Assembly: GCF_022179185.1 (NCBI RefSeq)
Contig: NZ_BPQJ01000011.1
Location: 121,958 to 185,957, forward strand
Direction of reading: 5' to 3'
DNA length: 64,000 nucleotides
Source: Methylobacterium frigidaeris
GTDB lineage: Bacteria; Pseudomonadota; Alphaproteobacteria; Rhizobiales; Beijerinckiaceae
Numbering within the stretch: the stretch's first letter is position 1; every line of letters starts with the position of its first letter. The notes below the pieces were generated by a model. That model saw only the letters and a list, made by a program, of their open reading frames with translations, had not been told where the DNA came from and made no database searches. The translations under genes and the position numbers were made by a program. Below, piece by piece: positions 10,807 through 20,955 of this stretch.

Positions 10807-11427
10807 ATGACCGCAGCCGCCGCCTTCTTCTATCTGTTCGCCGCGATCACCGTCGCCTCGGGCTTCATGGTGATCGCCTCGCGAAACCCCGTCGTCTCGG
10901 TGCTCTTCCTCATCCTGGCCTTCGTGAACGCCGCCGGGCTGTTCGTCCTGATGGGGGCGGAGTTCCTGGCCATGATCCTGGTCGTGGTCTACGTCGGCGC
11001 CGTCGCGGTGCTGTTCCTCTTCGTCGTCATGATGCTCGACGTCGATTTCGCGGCGATGCGCCAGGGCTTCCAGGACTACCTGCCGGTCGGCGGCCTGATC
11101 GGGGCCATCTTCCTGGTCGAGCTGCTCCTCGTCGTCGGCTCGTGGACGATCGATCCCGGGCTGGTCCACGGCCCGCTGGCGGTGTCGCCGGGAGCTGAGA
11201 CGGTGACCAACACGCAGGCCCTGGGTCTCGTTCTGTACACCAACTACTTTTTCTTCTTCCAGGTTGCCGGGCTGATCCTGCTGGTCGCGATGATCGGCGC
11301 GATCGTGCTCACCCTGCGCGACCGGCCAGGCGTCAAGCGCCAGGACATCGCGATCCAGAACGCCCGCACCCAGGCCGATGCCGTCGAGGTGCGCCAGGTC
11401 CCGACCGGGCAGGGCGTCGAGGTCTGA
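10807..11427 (+). CDS. nuoJ: NADH-quinone oxidoreductase subunit J
   Basis: The 206-residue membrane subunit (ND6 family) has five predicted helices. The signature region is ASRNPVVSVLFLILAFVNAAGLFVLMGAEFLAMILVVVYVGAVAVLFLFVVMMLDVD, seen here in short pieces around residues 20-80; it includes the conserved tyrosine-valine-glycine turn of helix 3. The C-terminal ~30 residues are polar and variable. nuoK follows after 125 bases. Confidence 0.97.
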   Translation: MTAAAAFFYLFAAITVASGFMVIASRNPVVSVLFLILAFVNAAGLFVLMGAEFLAMILVVVYVGAVAVLFLFVVMMLDVDFAAMRQGFQDYLPVGGLIGAIFLVELLLVVGSWTIDPGLVHGPLAVSPGAETVTNTQALGLVLYTNYFFFFQVAGLILLVAMIGAIVLTLRDRPGVKRQDIAIQNARTQADAVEVRQVPTGQGVEV

Positions 11428-11552
11428 CCGGATCACGGTCCGAAACGAGTTCGTGCGGGGCTGCGTCCGGAGCCTCGCGAGGCTGATGGCAAGAGCGGCG
11501 GGGTTCGAGCGCCCCGCGACACGAAGGCGGCCGCCCGCGGCCGAGAGGCACG

Positions 11553-11858
11553 ATGATCGGTTTGAGCCATTACTTGACGGTCGCCGCGATCCTGTTCACC
11601 CTCGGGGTGCTCGGCATCTTCATCAACCGCAAGAACATCATCGTCATCCTGATGTCGGTCGAGCTGATCCTGCTCGCCGTGAACATCAACCTGGTGGCGT
11701 TCTCGACCCATCTCGGCGACATCGTCGGCCAAGTCTTCGCCCTGTTCGTGCTGACCGTCGCCGCCGCCGAGGCCGCGATCGGCCTCGCCATCCTGGTGGT
11801 GTTCTTCCGCAATCGCGGGTCGATCGCCGTCGAGGACGTCAACATGATGAAGGGCTGA
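11553..11858 (+). CDS. nuoK: NADH-quinone oxidoreductase subunit K
   Basis: The 101-residue three-helix membrane subunit (ND4L family) matches the normal length exactly. The two membrane glutamates needed for proton translocation are visible as Glu37 (LMSVELIL) and Glu73 ([11 protein letters not shown]), equivalent to E. coli Glu36 and Glu72. The flanking gaps of 125 and 82 bases are wider than those among nuoA-D. Confidence 0.98.
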   Translation: MIGLSHYLTVAAILFTLGVLGIFINRKNIIVILMSVELILLAVNINLVAFSTHLGDIVGQVFALFVLTVAAAEAAIGLAILVVFFRNRGSIAVEDVNMMKG

Positions 11859-11940
11859 TGCGGCTCTCAACGCCCTCACGCCCTTTCCCTGAAGTACCAG
11901 CGCCGCAGCGGCACCCGTCACGCGAGGCCGGAACCCGAGC

Positions 11941-14067
11941 ATGTACCACGCGATCGTCTTCCTGCCCCTGATCGGCTTCCTCATCGCCGGTCTGTTCGGG
12001 CGCCGCATCGGCCCGCGGGCCAGCGAGGTGGTCACCACCGGCATCCTCATCTTCGTGGCGCTCCTGTCCTGGATCGCCTTCTTCGAGGTGACCGGCGGGC
12101 ACGGCCACGGCGCCACCAGGCACCACGTCGCGACCTGGTTCACCGCCGGCGGCCTCACGGTCGACTGGGCCTTCCGGGCCGACACGCTGACCGCGGTCAT
12201 GCTCGTGGTGGTCAACAGCGTGTCGGCGCTCGTTCACCTCTACTCGATGGGCTACATGCACGAGGATCCGCACCGGCCGCGGTTCTTCGCCTACCTGTCG
12301 CTCTTCACCTTCGCCATGCTGATGCTGGTGACGTCGGACAACCTCGTCCAGATGTTCTTCGGCTGGGAGGGTGTCGGCCTCGCCTCGTACCTGCTGATCG
12401 GCTTCTGGTACGAGAAGCCCTCGGCCAACGCCGCGGCGATGAAGGCGTTCATCGTCAACCGCGTCGGCGATTTCGGCTTTTCGCTCGGCATCTTCCTCTG
12501 CTTCGTGCTGTTCGGCGCGGTCGCGTTCGACGACATCTTCCCGAAGGTGGCGGAGATGAAGGGCGCGACGTTCCACCTGCTCGGCTACGACTGGAACGCG
12601 CTCACCATCTGCTGCCTGCTGCTGTTCATGGGCGCGATGGGCAAGTCGGCGCAGTTCCTGCTGCACACCTGGCTCCCGGACGCGATGGAGGGTCCGACCC
12701 CGGTCTCGGCGCTGATCCACGCCGCCACCATGGTGACCGCCGGCGTGTTCATGGTTGCCCGCCTGTCGCCCCTGTTCGATGCGGCACCCAACGCCCTCAT
12801 GGTCGTCACGGTGATCGGCGGCATCACGGCCTTCTTCGCTGCCACCGTCGGCCTGGTGCAGAACGACATCAAGCGCGTCATCGCCTACTCGACCTGCTCG
12901 CAGCTCGGCTACATGTTCGTTGCGCTCGGCGTCGGCGCCTACGCGGCGGGCGTGTTCCACCTCTTCACCCACGCCTTCTTCAAGGCGTTGCTGTTCCTCG
13001 GCGCCGGCTCGGTCATCCACGCGATGCACCACGAGCAGGACATGCGGAACATGGGAGCCCTGCGGCGCTACATCCCCTTCACCACCGCCATGATGGCGAT
13101 CGGAACGCTCGCGCTGATCGGCTTCCCCTTCACCGCCGGCTTCTACTCGAAGGACGCCATCATCGAGGCGGCCTACATGTCGACCCGGCCGGGTCACGTG
13201 CTGGCCTTCCTGGCGACCGTCATCGCGGCCTTCTTCACCTCGTTCTACTCCTGGCGCCTGTTCTTCATGACCTTCGAGGGTCAGGCCCGCTGGCAGAACG
13301 CCCATGCTCACGGCCATGACGACCACCACGCCGACGCGCATGCCGCGCATCATCCGGCGGTCATGCACGCCGCCGCGCAGGCCGACGGCGCTCCCGGCCA
13401 CCACGAGGGCGTCGCCCACGACGACAAGGGCCACGACGTCGAGCCGGCCTCGCACTCGGCGATCGAGCACCACGATCACCATCCCCACACCCCGCACGAG
13501 AGCCCGCGGGTGATGACGATCCCGCTGGCGGTCCTGGCGCTCGGCGCACTCTTCGCCGGCCTGGTGTTCAAGAACCGGTTCATCGGCGAGGGGATGGACG
13601 AGTTCTGGAAGGGCGCGCTGGCGCACGGCCCCGACAACCACATCATGCACGACATCCACAACTCGCCGTTCTGGGTGCAGCAATCCCCCTTCGTGATGCT
13701 GGTGCTCGGCTTCCTGCTCGCCTTCTGGATGTATATCCGCCGTCCGGAACTGCCGAACCAGCTCGCCGAGAGCCAGCCGCTGCTGTACCGCTTCCTGCTC
13801 AACAAGTGGTACTTCGACGAGATCTACGACCGGATCTTCGTCCGCCCGGCCAAGGGCTTCGGCGAGTTCCTGTGGAAGGTCGGCGACGGCCGCATCATCG
13901 ACGGGATGGGCCCGAACGGCATCGCTGCCCGCGTCGTCGACATCACCCGCGGCGTGGTCCGTCTCCAGACCGGCTACGTATACCACTACGCCTTCGTGAT
14001 GCTGGTCGGCGTCGCCGCCCTGGTGAGCTGGTACCTGATGACCGGCGTCTCCGCGGCCACCCACTGA
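11941..14067 (+). CDS. nuoL: NADH-quinone oxidoreductase subunit L with His-rich loop
   Basis: The 708-residue distal proton-pumping subunit is of the antiporter (Mrp) type. It has the conserved [19 protein letters not shown] helix with its key Glu, the [24 protein letters not shown] segment and the C-terminal lateral helix. Between about residues 453 and 520 there is a hydrophilic insertion dense in His and Asp (about 20 His in 68 residues). E. coli NuoL has about 613 residues, so this loop explains much of the extra length. nuoM follows 22 bases later. Confidence 0.97.
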   Translation: MYHAIVFLPLIGFLIAGLFGRRIGPRASEVVTTGILIFVALLSWIAFFEVTGGHGHGATRHHVATWFTAGGLTVDWAFRADTLTAVMLVVVNSVSALVHLYSMGYMHEDPHRPRFFAYLSLFTFAMLMLVTSDNLVQMFFGWEGVGLASYLLIGFWYEKPSANAAAMKAFIVNRVGDFGFSLGIFLCFVLFGAVAFDDIFPKVAEMKGATFHLLGYDWNALTICCLLLFMGAMGKSAQFLLHTWLPDAMEGPTPVSALIHAATMVTAGVFMVARLSPLFDAAPNALMVVTVIGGITAFFAATVGLVQNDIKRVIAYSTCSQLGYMFVALGVGAYAAGVFHLFTHAFFKALLFLGAGSVIHAMHHEQDMRNMGALRRYIPFTTAMMAIGTLALIGFPFTAGFYSKDAIIEAAYMSTRPGHVLAFLATVIAAFFTSFYSWRLFFMTFEGQARWQNAHAHGHDDHHADAHAAHHPAVMHAAAQADGAPGHHEGVAHDDKGHDVEPASHSAIEHHDHHPHTPHESPRVMTIPLAVLALGALFAGLVFKNRFIGEGMDEFWKGALAHGPDNHIMHDIHNSPFWVQQSPFVMLVLGFLLAFWMYIRRPELPNQLAESQPLLYRFLLNKWYFDEIYDRIFVRPAKGFGEFLWKVGDGRIIDGMGPNGIAARVVDITRGVVRLQTGYVYHYAFVMLVGVAALVSWYLMTGVSAATH

Positions 14068-14089
14068 CCTGACCGGAGAACAGAGAATC

Positions 14090-15610
14090 ATGCTCGGCCT
14101 CGGGATCCTCTCCGGCCTCCTCGTCCTGCCGCTCGTCGGCGCCGCGTTCATCCTGACGCTCCGCGGCGACGAGGAGTCGGTCCGGCGCAACGCCCGCTGG
14201 GCGGCGCTCATCGCGACGCTCGCCACCTTCCTGCTGTCGCTCGTCGCCTGGGGCCGCTACGACACAGCGACGGCGCAGTTCCAGCTCGTCGAGACCCATG
14301 CCTGGCTGACCGACACCATCCGGTTCAAGCTCGGCGTCGACGGCTTCTCCATGCCGCTGGTGCTGCTCACCACCTTCCTGATGCCGTTCTGCATCGGCGC
14401 CTCATGGCTCTCGATCGAGCACCGGGTGAAGGAGTACTTCGTCGCGTTCCTGGTCCTCGAGACCACGATGATCGGCGTGTTCTGCGCTCTCGACCTCGTG
14501 CTGTTCTACCTGTTCTTCGAGGCCGGCCTGATCCCGATGTTCCTGATCATCGGCATCTGGGGCGGCAAGCGCCGGATCTACGCGTCGTTCAAGTTCTTCC
14601 TCTACACGCTGCTCGGCTCGGTGCTGATGCTGCTCGCCATCATGGCGATGTACTGGCAGGCCGGCACGACCGACATCCCGACCCTGCTGCAGACCCGCTT
14701 CCCGGCGAACATGCAGATCTGGCTCTGGCTCGCCTTCTTCGCCTCCTTCGCGGTGAAGATGCCGATGTGGCCGGTCCATACCTGGCTCCCCGACGCGCAC
14801 GTCGAGGCGCCGACCGCCGGCTCGGTCATCCTGGCGGGCATCCTCCTGAAGATGGGCGGCTACGGCTTCATCCGGGTCTCGCTGCCGATGTTCCCGGACG
14901 CGTCCCATTACTTCGCCCCGATGGTCTACACGCTGTCGGTAGTGGCGATCATCTACACCTCGCTGGTCGCCCTGGTGCAGACCGACATCAAGAAGCTGAT
15001 CGCCTATTCCTCCGTGGCGCATATGGGCTTCGTGACGCTCGGCCTGTTCACCCTGAACGAGCAGGGCATCCAGGGCGCCCTGTTCCTGATGATCTCCCAC
15101 GGCATCGTCTCGGGCGCGCTGTTCCTCTGCGTCGGCGTGATCTACGACCGGATGCACACCCGCGAGATCTCGGCCTACGGGGGGCTGGTGAAGCGGATGC
15201 CGCTCTACGCCGTCGCCATGATGGTGTTCACCATGGCCAATGTCGGCCTGCCGGGCACGTCGGGTTTCGTCGGCGAGTTCCTGGCGATGATGGGCGCCTT
15301 CCGGGCCAACCCGATGGTGTCGTTCTTCTCGGTCTTCGGCATCATCCTGTCGGCGGCCTACGCCCTGTGGCTCTTCGCCCGCGTGGTCTACGGCAAGCTC
15401 GAGAAGCCGAGCCTGCAGGGGATCACCGACCTCGACCGCCGGGAGATGCTGATCCTCGCGCCGCTGGTGGCGCTGACGATCTACTACGGCGTCCATCCCG
15501 GCCCGATCCTCGACGTCTTCGCGCCCTCGACCGACGCGCTGATGCAAGGCCTGCGCGCCGCCCTCTCCACGACCCAGACCGCTGCCGCGGCCCTGCCGGT
15601 CCCGCACTGA
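14090..15610 (+). CDS. nuoM: NADH-quinone oxidoreductase subunit M
   Basis: The 506-residue antiporter-like membrane subunit (ND4 family) has about 14 helices. Typical motifs are [20 protein letters not shown] (helix 5 with the conserved Glu), [22 protein letters not shown] and [12 protein letters not shown]. Length matches the family. It is followed after 10 bases by nuoN. Confidence 0.98.
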   Translation: MLGLGILSGLLVLPLVGAAFILTLRGDEESVRRNARWAALIATLATFLLSLVAWGRYDTATAQFQLVETHAWLTDTIRFKLGVDGFSMPLVLLTTFLMPFCIGASWLSIEHRVKEYFVAFLVLETTMIGVFCALDLVLFYLFFEAGLIPMFLIIGIWGGKRRIYASFKFFLYTLLGSVLMLLAIMAMYWQAGTTDIPTLLQTRFPANMQIWLWLAFFASFAVKMPMWPVHTWLPDAHVEAPTAGSVILAGILLKMGGYGFIRVSLPMFPDASHYFAPMVYTLSVVAIIYTSLVALVQTDIKKLIAYSSVAHMGFVTLGLFTLNEQGIQGALFLMISHGIVSGALFLCVGVIYDRMHTREISAYGGLVKRMPLYAVAMMVFTMANVGLPGTSGFVGEFLAMMGAFRANPMVSFFSVFGIILSAAYALWLFARVVYGKLEKPSLQGITDLDRREMLILAPLVALTIYYGVHPGPILDVFAPSTDALMQGLRAALSTTQTAAAALPVPH

Positions 15611-15620
15611 GTTTTTCGCG

Positions 15621-17066
15621 ATGAACGCCGCTCAGATCGTCATGCCCGCCCTCGGGCCCGCCCTGCCGGAGCTGATCCTGTCGGTCGGCGTCCTTGTGCT
15701 GATCCTCTACGGGGCCTTCAAGGGCGAGCGCTCCACCGAGGGCGTCAGCGTCGGGGCCCTGATCCTGTTGATCCTCGCCCTGTTCGCGGTGGTGAGCCAA
15801 CCCTTCGGCGCCAAGGTCACCACCTTCAACGGCTCCTTCATCGTCGACGGGTTCGCCCGGGTGATGAAGGCGCTGACCCTGATCGGCTCGGCCGCCGCGA
15901 TTCTCCTCGCTAAGGAGCATTTCGAGCGCGAGCGCATCGCCCGGTTCGAGTACCCGATCCTGATCGTCCTCTCGACGATCGGCATGATGATCATGGCTTC
16001 GGCCAACGACCTGATCGGGCTCTACATGGGCCTCGAGCTGCAGAGCCTAGCCGCCTACGTCATCGCCTCGTTCCACCGCGACGACGTGCGCTCGACCGAG
16101 GCCGGCCTGAAGTACTTCGTGCTCGGCGCTCTCTCGTCCGGCATGCTGCTCTACGGCGCCTCGCTGGTCTACGGCTTCACCGGGACCGTCTCGTTCCCGC
16201 ACATCGTCACCGCGTTGCGTGAGGGCTCGGGCCTCGGCGTGGTGCTGGGTGTGGTGTTCGTCGCCGCCGGCGTGTCGTTCAAGCTCGCGGCCGTGCCGTT
16301 CCACATGTGGACGCCGGACGTCTACGAGGGCGCTCCGACCCCGGTCACCGCCTTCTTCGCCTCGGCCCCCAAGATGGCCGCGATGGCGATGGCCGTGCGC
16401 GTCTTCGTCGGCGCCTTCCCGGTGATCACGCCCGAATGGCAGCAGATCATCGTGTTCGTGTCGATCGCTTCGATGGCCCTCGGCTCCTTCGCGGCGATCG
16501 GCCAGCGCAGCCTCAAGCGCCTGATGGCCTATTCCTCCATCGCCAATGTCGGCTACGCGCTCATCGGGCTCGCCGCCGGCACGCAGGAGGGCGTGCGCGG
16601 CGTGGTGATCTACATGGCGATCTACCTCGCCATGACGCTCGGCGCCTTCGCGGTGATCCTGTCGCTGCGCCGCGGCCGCCGGATGTACGAGACCATCGAC
16701 GACCTGTCGGGCCTGTCGCGCACCCATCCCTGGGTGGCGTTCCTGCTCGCCATGATGATGTTCTCGCTTGCCGGCATCCCGCCGCTCGCCGGGTTCTTCG
16801 CCAAGTTCTACGTCTTCGCCGCGGCCATCAAGGCGAACCTCGTGACCCTGGCCGTGATCGGCGTGGTGACCAGCGTGATCGGCGCCTACTACTACCTGCG
16901 CCTCGTCAAGGTGATGTACTTCGACGAGCCGGCAGAGGCCTACGAGCCGATGGGCCCTGGCCTGCGCATCGTGCTCGGCCTGTCGAGCGTCGTGGTGCTG
17001 CTGTTCTGGCTCGTGCCAGCGCCGCTGGTCGGCCTCGCCGGGACCGCCGCCAAGTCGCTGTTCTAG
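15621..17066 (+). CDS. nuoN: NADH-quinone oxidoreductase subunit N
   Basis: The 481-residue antiporter-like membrane subunit (ND2 family) completes complex I. Characteristic segments are LYMGLELQSLAAYVIASF, PFHMWTPDVYEGAPTPVTAFFAS and YSSIANVGYALIGLAAG, with the conserved lysines and glutamate of the half-channels. It is the last subunit gene. birA starts only 4 bases after its stop, so it is very likely part of the same transcript. Confidence 0.98.
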   Translation: MNAAQIVMPALGPALPELILSVGVLVLILYGAFKGERSTEGVSVGALILLILALFAVVSQPFGAKVTTFNGSFIVDGFARVMKALTLIGSAAAILLAKEHFERERIARFEYPILIVLSTIGMMIMASANDLIGLYMGLELQSLAAYVIASFHRDDVRSTEAGLKYFVLGALSSGMLLYGASLVYGFTGTVSFPHIVTALREGSGLGVVLGVVFVAAGVSFKLAAVPFHMWTPDVYEGAPTPVTAFFASAPKMAAMAMAVRVFVGAFPVITPEWQQIIVFVSIASMALGSFAAIGQRSLKRLMAYSSIANVGYALIGLAAGTQEGVRGVVIYMAIYLAMTLGAFAVILSLRRGRRMYETIDDLSGLSRTHPWVAFLLAMMMFSLAGIPPLAGFFAKFYVFAAAIKANLVTLAVIGVVTSVIGAYYYLRLVKVMYFDEPAEAYEPMGPGLRIVLGLSSVVVLLFWLVPAPLVGLAGTAAKSLF

Positions 17067-17070
17067 GCGC

Positions 17071-17871
17071 ATGACGTTCGTGCTCGACCCCGCGGCCTCG
17101 GCCGCGGGATACCGCCTCGAGGTCCATGACAGCCTCGGCTCGACGAGCACGCAGGCCCTCGAGCGCGCCCGCGCCGGCGAGGCGGGGCCGCTCTGGGTCG
17201 TTGCCCGCGAACAGACCGGCGGCCGTGGGCGGCGCGGCAAGGGGTGGAGCTGGATCCAGGGCAACCACGCCGCCAGCCTGCTCTGGCCGGTGCCCCCCGG
17301 CCTCGCTCCTGACCGGGTCGCGACCCTCGGCTTCGTCGCTGGCGTCGCGGTGGAGCGGGCGCTCCGCCGCGCCTGCGGTCCGGGAACCGACGGACCGTCT
17401 CCGGATTTCCGGCTCAAGTGGCCGAACGACGTGCTGCTCGGTGGCGCCAAGCTGGTCGGCATCCTGCTCGAGATGGAGACCTTGCCCAGTCGCGGCGCAT
17501 TCGTCACGGTCGGCATCGGCATCAACGTGACCGGCGCGCCGGACGGGCTGCCCTACGCGGCGACCTCGCTGGCGCAGGCCGGCTACGCCGTCGATGCGTC
17601 GGGGCTGTTTCGCCTGCTCACCGGCGCCTGGATCGAGGCCGAGCGGCTGTGGGATCGGGGCAGGGGCTTTTCGCGCATCCGCGATGCCTGGCTCGCCGCG
17701 GCCGCGGGCCTGGGCGGTCCGGTGATCGTCCAGGTCGGCGGACGCAGCGTGACCGGGATCTTCGAGACGATTGACGAGGGCGGCCGGCTGGTCGTCCGGG
17801 TGCCGGAGGGGGACGCTATCGCGGTGTCCGCCGGCGAGGTGCATTTCGGAGCGGCCGCCACTGCGGCCTGA
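17071..17871 (+). CDS. birA: Biotin-[acetyl-CoA-carboxylase] ligase
   Basis: The 266-residue enzyme makes biotinyl-5'-AMP and attaches biotin to carboxylase carrier domains. The biotin-binding loop GGRGRRGKGW (residues 50-59) and the KWPNDVLLGGAKLVGILLE segment (about 112-130) are present, followed by a small SH3-like C-terminal domain. It lacks the N-terminal DNA-binding domain of E. coli BirA, so it is a monofunctional (group I) ligase. Its position directly behind nuoN is a known arrangement in Rhizobiales. Confidence 0.95.
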   Translation: MTFVLDPAASAAGYRLEVHDSLGSTSTQALERARAGEAGPLWVVAREQTGGRGRRGKGWSWIQGNHAASLLWPVPPGLAPDRVATLGFVAGVAVERALRRACGPGTDGPSPDFRLKWPNDVLLGGAKLVGILLEMETLPSRGAFVTVGIGINVTGAPDGLPYAATSLAQAGYAVDASGLFRLLTGAWIEAERLWDRGRGFSRIRDAWLAAAAGLGGPVIVQVGGRSVTGIFETIDEGGRLVVRVPEGDAIAVSAGEVHFGAAATAA

Positions 17872-17963
17872 CGGGGAGGCGGCCTGGCGCCCGCGCGGCG
17901 ACGACGCTCTCCCCGACACGTTCGAAGTCTTTTCGGCGGGGCGCCTCACGGCGCCGCCGCCGC

Positions 17964-17981
17964 GCGGCCGTTTTCGGCCGC
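17964..17981 (+). terminator. Hairpin between birA and rnj, possible weak terminator
   Basis: GCGGCCG and CGGCCGC form a perfect 7-bp stem around a TTTT loop, 92 bases after birA. There is no T-tract behind it. It may mark the end of the long nuo-birA transcript. The rest of the gap 17872-18068 shows no gene. Confidence 0.3.
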
Positions 17982-18068
17982 ACACGCAACATGACGGCGC
18001 CGTGACCGTGACGGCAGACGAGGCCGTTCCTCGAGTGAGACCGCGACGGCGGTCCATGCAGCGATGGT

Positions 18069-19748
18069 ATGGGAATGTCCAACAAGGGAGATGAGCTGAT
18101 CTTCGTGCCCCTCGGCGGGGTGGGGGAGATCGGCATGAATGCGGCGCTCTACGGCTTCGGGCCGCCGAAGCACCGCAAGTGGATCATGGTCGATCTCGGT
18201 ATGGGCTTCGCGAGCGAGGAGCACATGCCGGGCGTCGACCTGATGTACCCGGATCTCAGCTTCGCCGAGGAGCAGCGCGACAACCTGCTCGGTATCCTGA
18301 TCACCCACGGCCACGAGGACCATATCGGGGCCATCGGCGAGCTGTGGCCCAAGCTCAAGGTGCCGATCTACGCCACCCGCTTCACCAAGAACCTGATCGA
18401 GGCCCGCCGCCTCGGCGAGCCGGGCGCCCCGAAGGTCGACATGCGCGAGGTGCCGGCCGACGGCCGCCTCGACCTCGGGCCGTTCTCGATCGAGTACGTG
18501 CCGGTGGCCCACTCGATCCCGGAGGCGAACGCGCTCGCCATCCGCACGCCGCTCGGGATGGTGCTCCACACCGGCGACTGGAAGCTCGACGACACCCCGG
18601 TCGCCGGCAACTCGACCTCCGAGGAGACCTTCACGCGTCTCGGTGAGGAAGGCGTGCTGGCCCTGGTCTGCGACTCGACCAACGTCACCCGCGAGGGCCG
18701 CTCGCCGAGCGAGTCGGAGGTGGCCGATCACCTTGCCGAGCTGATCCGCAACTCGCCGCACCGGGTCGCGGTCACGACCTTCGCGTCGAACGTCGCCCGC
18801 ATGCGTGCGGTCTGCCTCGCGGCGCAGGCCTGCGGCCGCGACGTGGTGGCGGTCGGCCGCGCCATGGACCGGGTGATCGACGTCGCCCGCGAGTGCGGCT
18901 ACCTCGACGGGCTGCCCGAGATTCGCGGCGCCGAGGCCTACGGCTACCTGCCGCGCGAGAAGGTGGTGGCATTGCTCACCGGCTCGCAGGGCGAGCCGCG
19001 AGCGGCCCTCGCCCGGGTCTCCCGCGACGAGCACCCGGAGATCGCCCTCTCCCCCGGCGACCGGGTGATCTTCTCCTCGCGCGCCATTCCCGGCAACGAG
19101 CGGGCGGTCGGCGCGATCATCAACGACCTGATCGAGGCCGGTATCCAGGTCATCACCGACCGCACCGAGCTCGTCCACGTCTCGGGCCACCCGCGGCGCG
19201 ACGAGATGGCGGCGATGTATCGCTGGACCAAGCCCCGCATCGCGGTGCCGGTTCACGGCGAGGCCTTGCACCTGGCCGAGCACGCCACCTTCGCCCGCAA
19301 GCAGGGCGTCGACCAAGTGGTCAAGGCCCGCAATGGCACCCTGATCCGCCTCGCTCCGGGCGAGCCGGAGATCGTCACCCACGTCAAGAGCGGGCGGATC
19401 TACAAGGACGGCAACGTCCTGGTCGATTCGAACGACCGTGCCATCCCCGAGCGGCGCAAGCTCGCCTTCACGGGCATCGTCTCGGTGGCGATCGCCCTCG
19501 ACCGCAACGGCGAGGTCAAGGGCGAGCCCTCGATCGACCTGATGGGCCTGCCGAGCTACGGCCGCAAGGGCGAAGTCATCATCGACGTCGTCGGCGACGC
19601 GGTCGAGCGGACGGTCAACGGGCTGTCGCGGGTCAAGCGGCGGGATTCGGAGGCGGTCGAGAACGCCGTCGACCGGGCGATCCGCTCGGCCGTCAACGAG
19701 GTGTGGGGCAAGAAGCCCGCCTGCCACGTGATGGTGGTGGAGGTGTGA
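18069..19748 (+). CDS. rnj: Ribonuclease J
   Basis: The 559-residue metallo-beta-lactamase/beta-CASP nuclease combines endonuclease and 5'-3' exonuclease activity in RNA turnover. The metal-binding motif is THGHEDHIGA (His80, His82, Asp84, His85). The phosphate-binding segment (LTGSQGEPRAAL), SSRAIPGNE, HVSGHPRRDE and PVHGEALHL follow in the family order. The start ATG at 18069 has an alternative in-frame ATG six bases later; AACAAGGGAG lies within the first codons, so I cannot choose firmly. Confidence 0.95.
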   Translation: MGMSNKGDELIFVPLGGVGEIGMNAALYGFGPPKHRKWIMVDLGMGFASEEHMPGVDLMYPDLSFAEEQRDNLLGILITHGHEDHIGAIGELWPKLKVPIYATRFTKNLIEARRLGEPGAPKVDMREVPADGRLDLGPFSIEYVPVAHSIPEANALAIRTPLGMVLHTGDWKLDDTPVAGNSTSEETFTRLGEEGVLALVCDSTNVTREGRSPSESEVADHLAELIRNSPHRVAVTTFASNVARMRAVCLAAQACGRDVVAVGRAMDRVIDVARECGYLDGLPEIRGAEAYGYLPREKVVALLTGSQGEPRAALARVSRDEHPEIALSPGDRVIFSSRAIPGNERAVGAIINDLIEAGIQVITDRTELVHVSGHPRRDEMAAMYRWTKPRIAVPVHGEALHLAEHATFARKQGVDQVVKARNGTLIRLAPGEPEIVTHVKSGRIYKDGNVLVDSNDRAIPERRKLAFTGIVSVAIALDRNGEVKGEPSIDLMGLPSYGRKGEVIIDVVGDAVERTVNGLSRVKRRDSEAVENAVDRAIRSAVNEVWGKKPACHVMVVEV

Positions 19749-20090
19749 GGGAAGGGGGCGTCGGCGAGATGCGACGCCCAACCCTCCCCCCTCTGAGGGG
19801 GAGGATGCCCCGCTGCGAGTGCGAAGCACTCGTGCGCGCGCGGGGCGGGAGAGGAGCGGCGCGACGCTGATCCAGGTGGCGCCCTTCAGAACGGAACCGC
19901 TTTATCCGGAAGCGTGGTTCCCCTCTCCCGGCTCGCTCCGCTCACCACCCTCCCCCTGCAGAGGGGTGAGGAGGCGACCCGCGCTTCGAACGGTGCTCGG
20001 ACAGGCATAAAGATGGGTTGATGCCGTAGCGCTCTCAGCGCCAAATCCTGGAAGCAGCGCATCCCCAAAGGGACCACGGAGGAACACCCC
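19749..20090. other. Gene-free gap filled with palindromic repeats
   Basis: No gene is visible in these 342 bases. Palindromes include CCTCCCCC/GGGGGAGG (19783-19804), CGAGTGC-GAA-GCACTCG (19816-19832) and an imperfect GGAACCGCTT/AAGCGTGGTTCC hairpin (19893-19921). Further GGGG/CCCC-rich stems lie near 19940-19975. It looks like a cluster of REP/RIME-type intergenic elements. Confidence 0.6.
19783..19921. repeat. Cluster of three palindromic units (REP-like)
   Basis: Three hairpins follow within 140 bases. The first is 8 bp with a 6-base loop, the second is a perfect 7 bp with loop GAA, and the third is imperfect and about 10 bp long. Stem lengths and GC richness resemble extragenic palindromic elements. 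Copy number in the genome cannot be seen from one window. Confidence 0.5.
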
Positions 20091-20495
20091 ATGATCGGCA
20101 GGCTCAACCACGTCGCCATCGCGGTGAAGGATCTCGAGGCCTCGGCGAAGGTGTATCGCGACACCCTCGGGGCGACGCTGTCGCCGCCGCTGCCGCAGCC
20201 GGAACACGGCGTGACGGTAATCTTCGTCGAGCTCCCCAATAGCAAGATCGAGCTGCTGGAGCCGCTGGGCGCGGACTCGCCGATCAACGCCTTCCTGGAG
20301 CGCAACCCCGGCGGCGGCATCCACCATGTCTGCTACGAGGTCGACGACATCCTGGCGGCGCGCGACAAGCTGAAGGCTCAAGGAGCGCGCATCCTCGGCA
20401 CGGGCGAGCCGCGCATCGGCGCCCACGGCAAGCCGGTGCTGTTCCTGCACCCGAAGGACTTCCTCGGCACCCTGGTCGAGCTGGAGCAGGCGTGA
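20091..20495 (+). CDS. mce: Methylmalonyl-CoA epimerase
   Basis: The 134-residue glyoxalase-fold (VOC) enzyme interconverts (2R)- and (2S)-methylmalonyl-CoA. The two beta-alpha-beta-beta-beta modules start at LNHVAIAVKDLE and at GGGIHHVCYEVDD. Candidate metal ligands are His7, His78 or His79, and Glu130 in the terminal LVELEQA. In methylotrophic relatives this step belongs to glyoxylate regeneration (ethylmalonyl-CoA pathway) as well as propionyl-CoA use; applying that here is inference. Its stop overlaps the next start. Confidence 0.93.
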   Translation: MIGRLNHVAIAVKDLEASAKVYRDTLGATLSPPLPQPEHGVTVIFVELPNSKIELLEPLGADSPINAFLERNPGGGIHHVCYEVDDILAARDKLKAQGARILGTGEPRIGAHGKPVLFLHPKDFLGTLVELEQA

Positions 20496-20830
20496 CCATG
20501 GACGCCCTCCTCGACCGCGCCACCGCTTCGATCCCCCGCACCCTCGCGGTCTGCATCCTGCTGATGCTGCCGGTGCTGGCGCTGGCGGTCTGGGGCTTTC
20601 GCCTCAGCGGGTTCGGGGCGGGCGCGCTCTATTTCGTGGTGTGGTGGATCGCGCTCTTCGCGGTGCTGCCGTTCCGGGCCGCGCCGGACGGCACCGAGGT
20701 GGTCGTGCCGGGGCAGGATCTCGGCGCGCCGCACAAGCCGCAGATGCGCCGCAAGGCGGTGTGGACCACGCTCGTGTCGGATGTGGTGTTCATCCTGGCG
20801 GTCGCGGCTTTCCCGCTTGCCGGATTGTGA
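20492..20830 (+). CDS. DUF1467 family membrane protein
   Basis: The product has 110-112 residues and two transmembrane helices close to YFVVWWIALFAVLPFRA, which is the hallmark of DUF1467, and a second near the C-terminus (VVFILAVAAFPLAGL). An extra N-terminal hydrophobic helix (LAVCILLMLPVLALAVWGF) makes it longer than usual. The function is unknown. The family commonly sits between mce and proS in Rhizobiales, as here. Start is a GTG at 20492 overlapping the mce stop (GTGA), or an ATG at 20498; a GGAG at 20483-20486 suits the GTG better. Confidence 0.85.
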   Translation: MTMDALLDRATASIPRTLAVCILLMLPVLALAVWGFRLSGFGAGALYFVVWWIALFAVLPFRAAPDGTEVVVPGQDLGAPHKPQMRRKAVWTTLVSDVVFILAVAAFPLAGL

Positions 20831-20904
20831 CAGCTCGCGACCTCGCAAGGTTGCGAACTGCCCCAGTGAAGTGGGCGCACCTCTCGCTGAAGAGCAAAAT
20901 AAAA

Positions 20905-20928
20905 AAGCAAGGCTCGGAAGCCTTGCTT
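20905..20928 (-). terminator. Strong rho-independent terminator for a minus-strand transcript
   Basis: AAGCAAGGC and GCCTTGCTT form a perfect 9-bp stem with a 6-base loop. Read on the minus strand it is followed by a T-rich run (TTTTATTTTGC), the classical intrinsic terminator form. On the plus strand no T-tract follows. It lies 27 bases beyond the stop of the small minus-strand frame at 20956-21135, implying a real minus-strand transcript. Confidence 0.8.
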
Positions 20929-20955
20929 GATAGCTTTCTGAATGTTGTCACCAGC

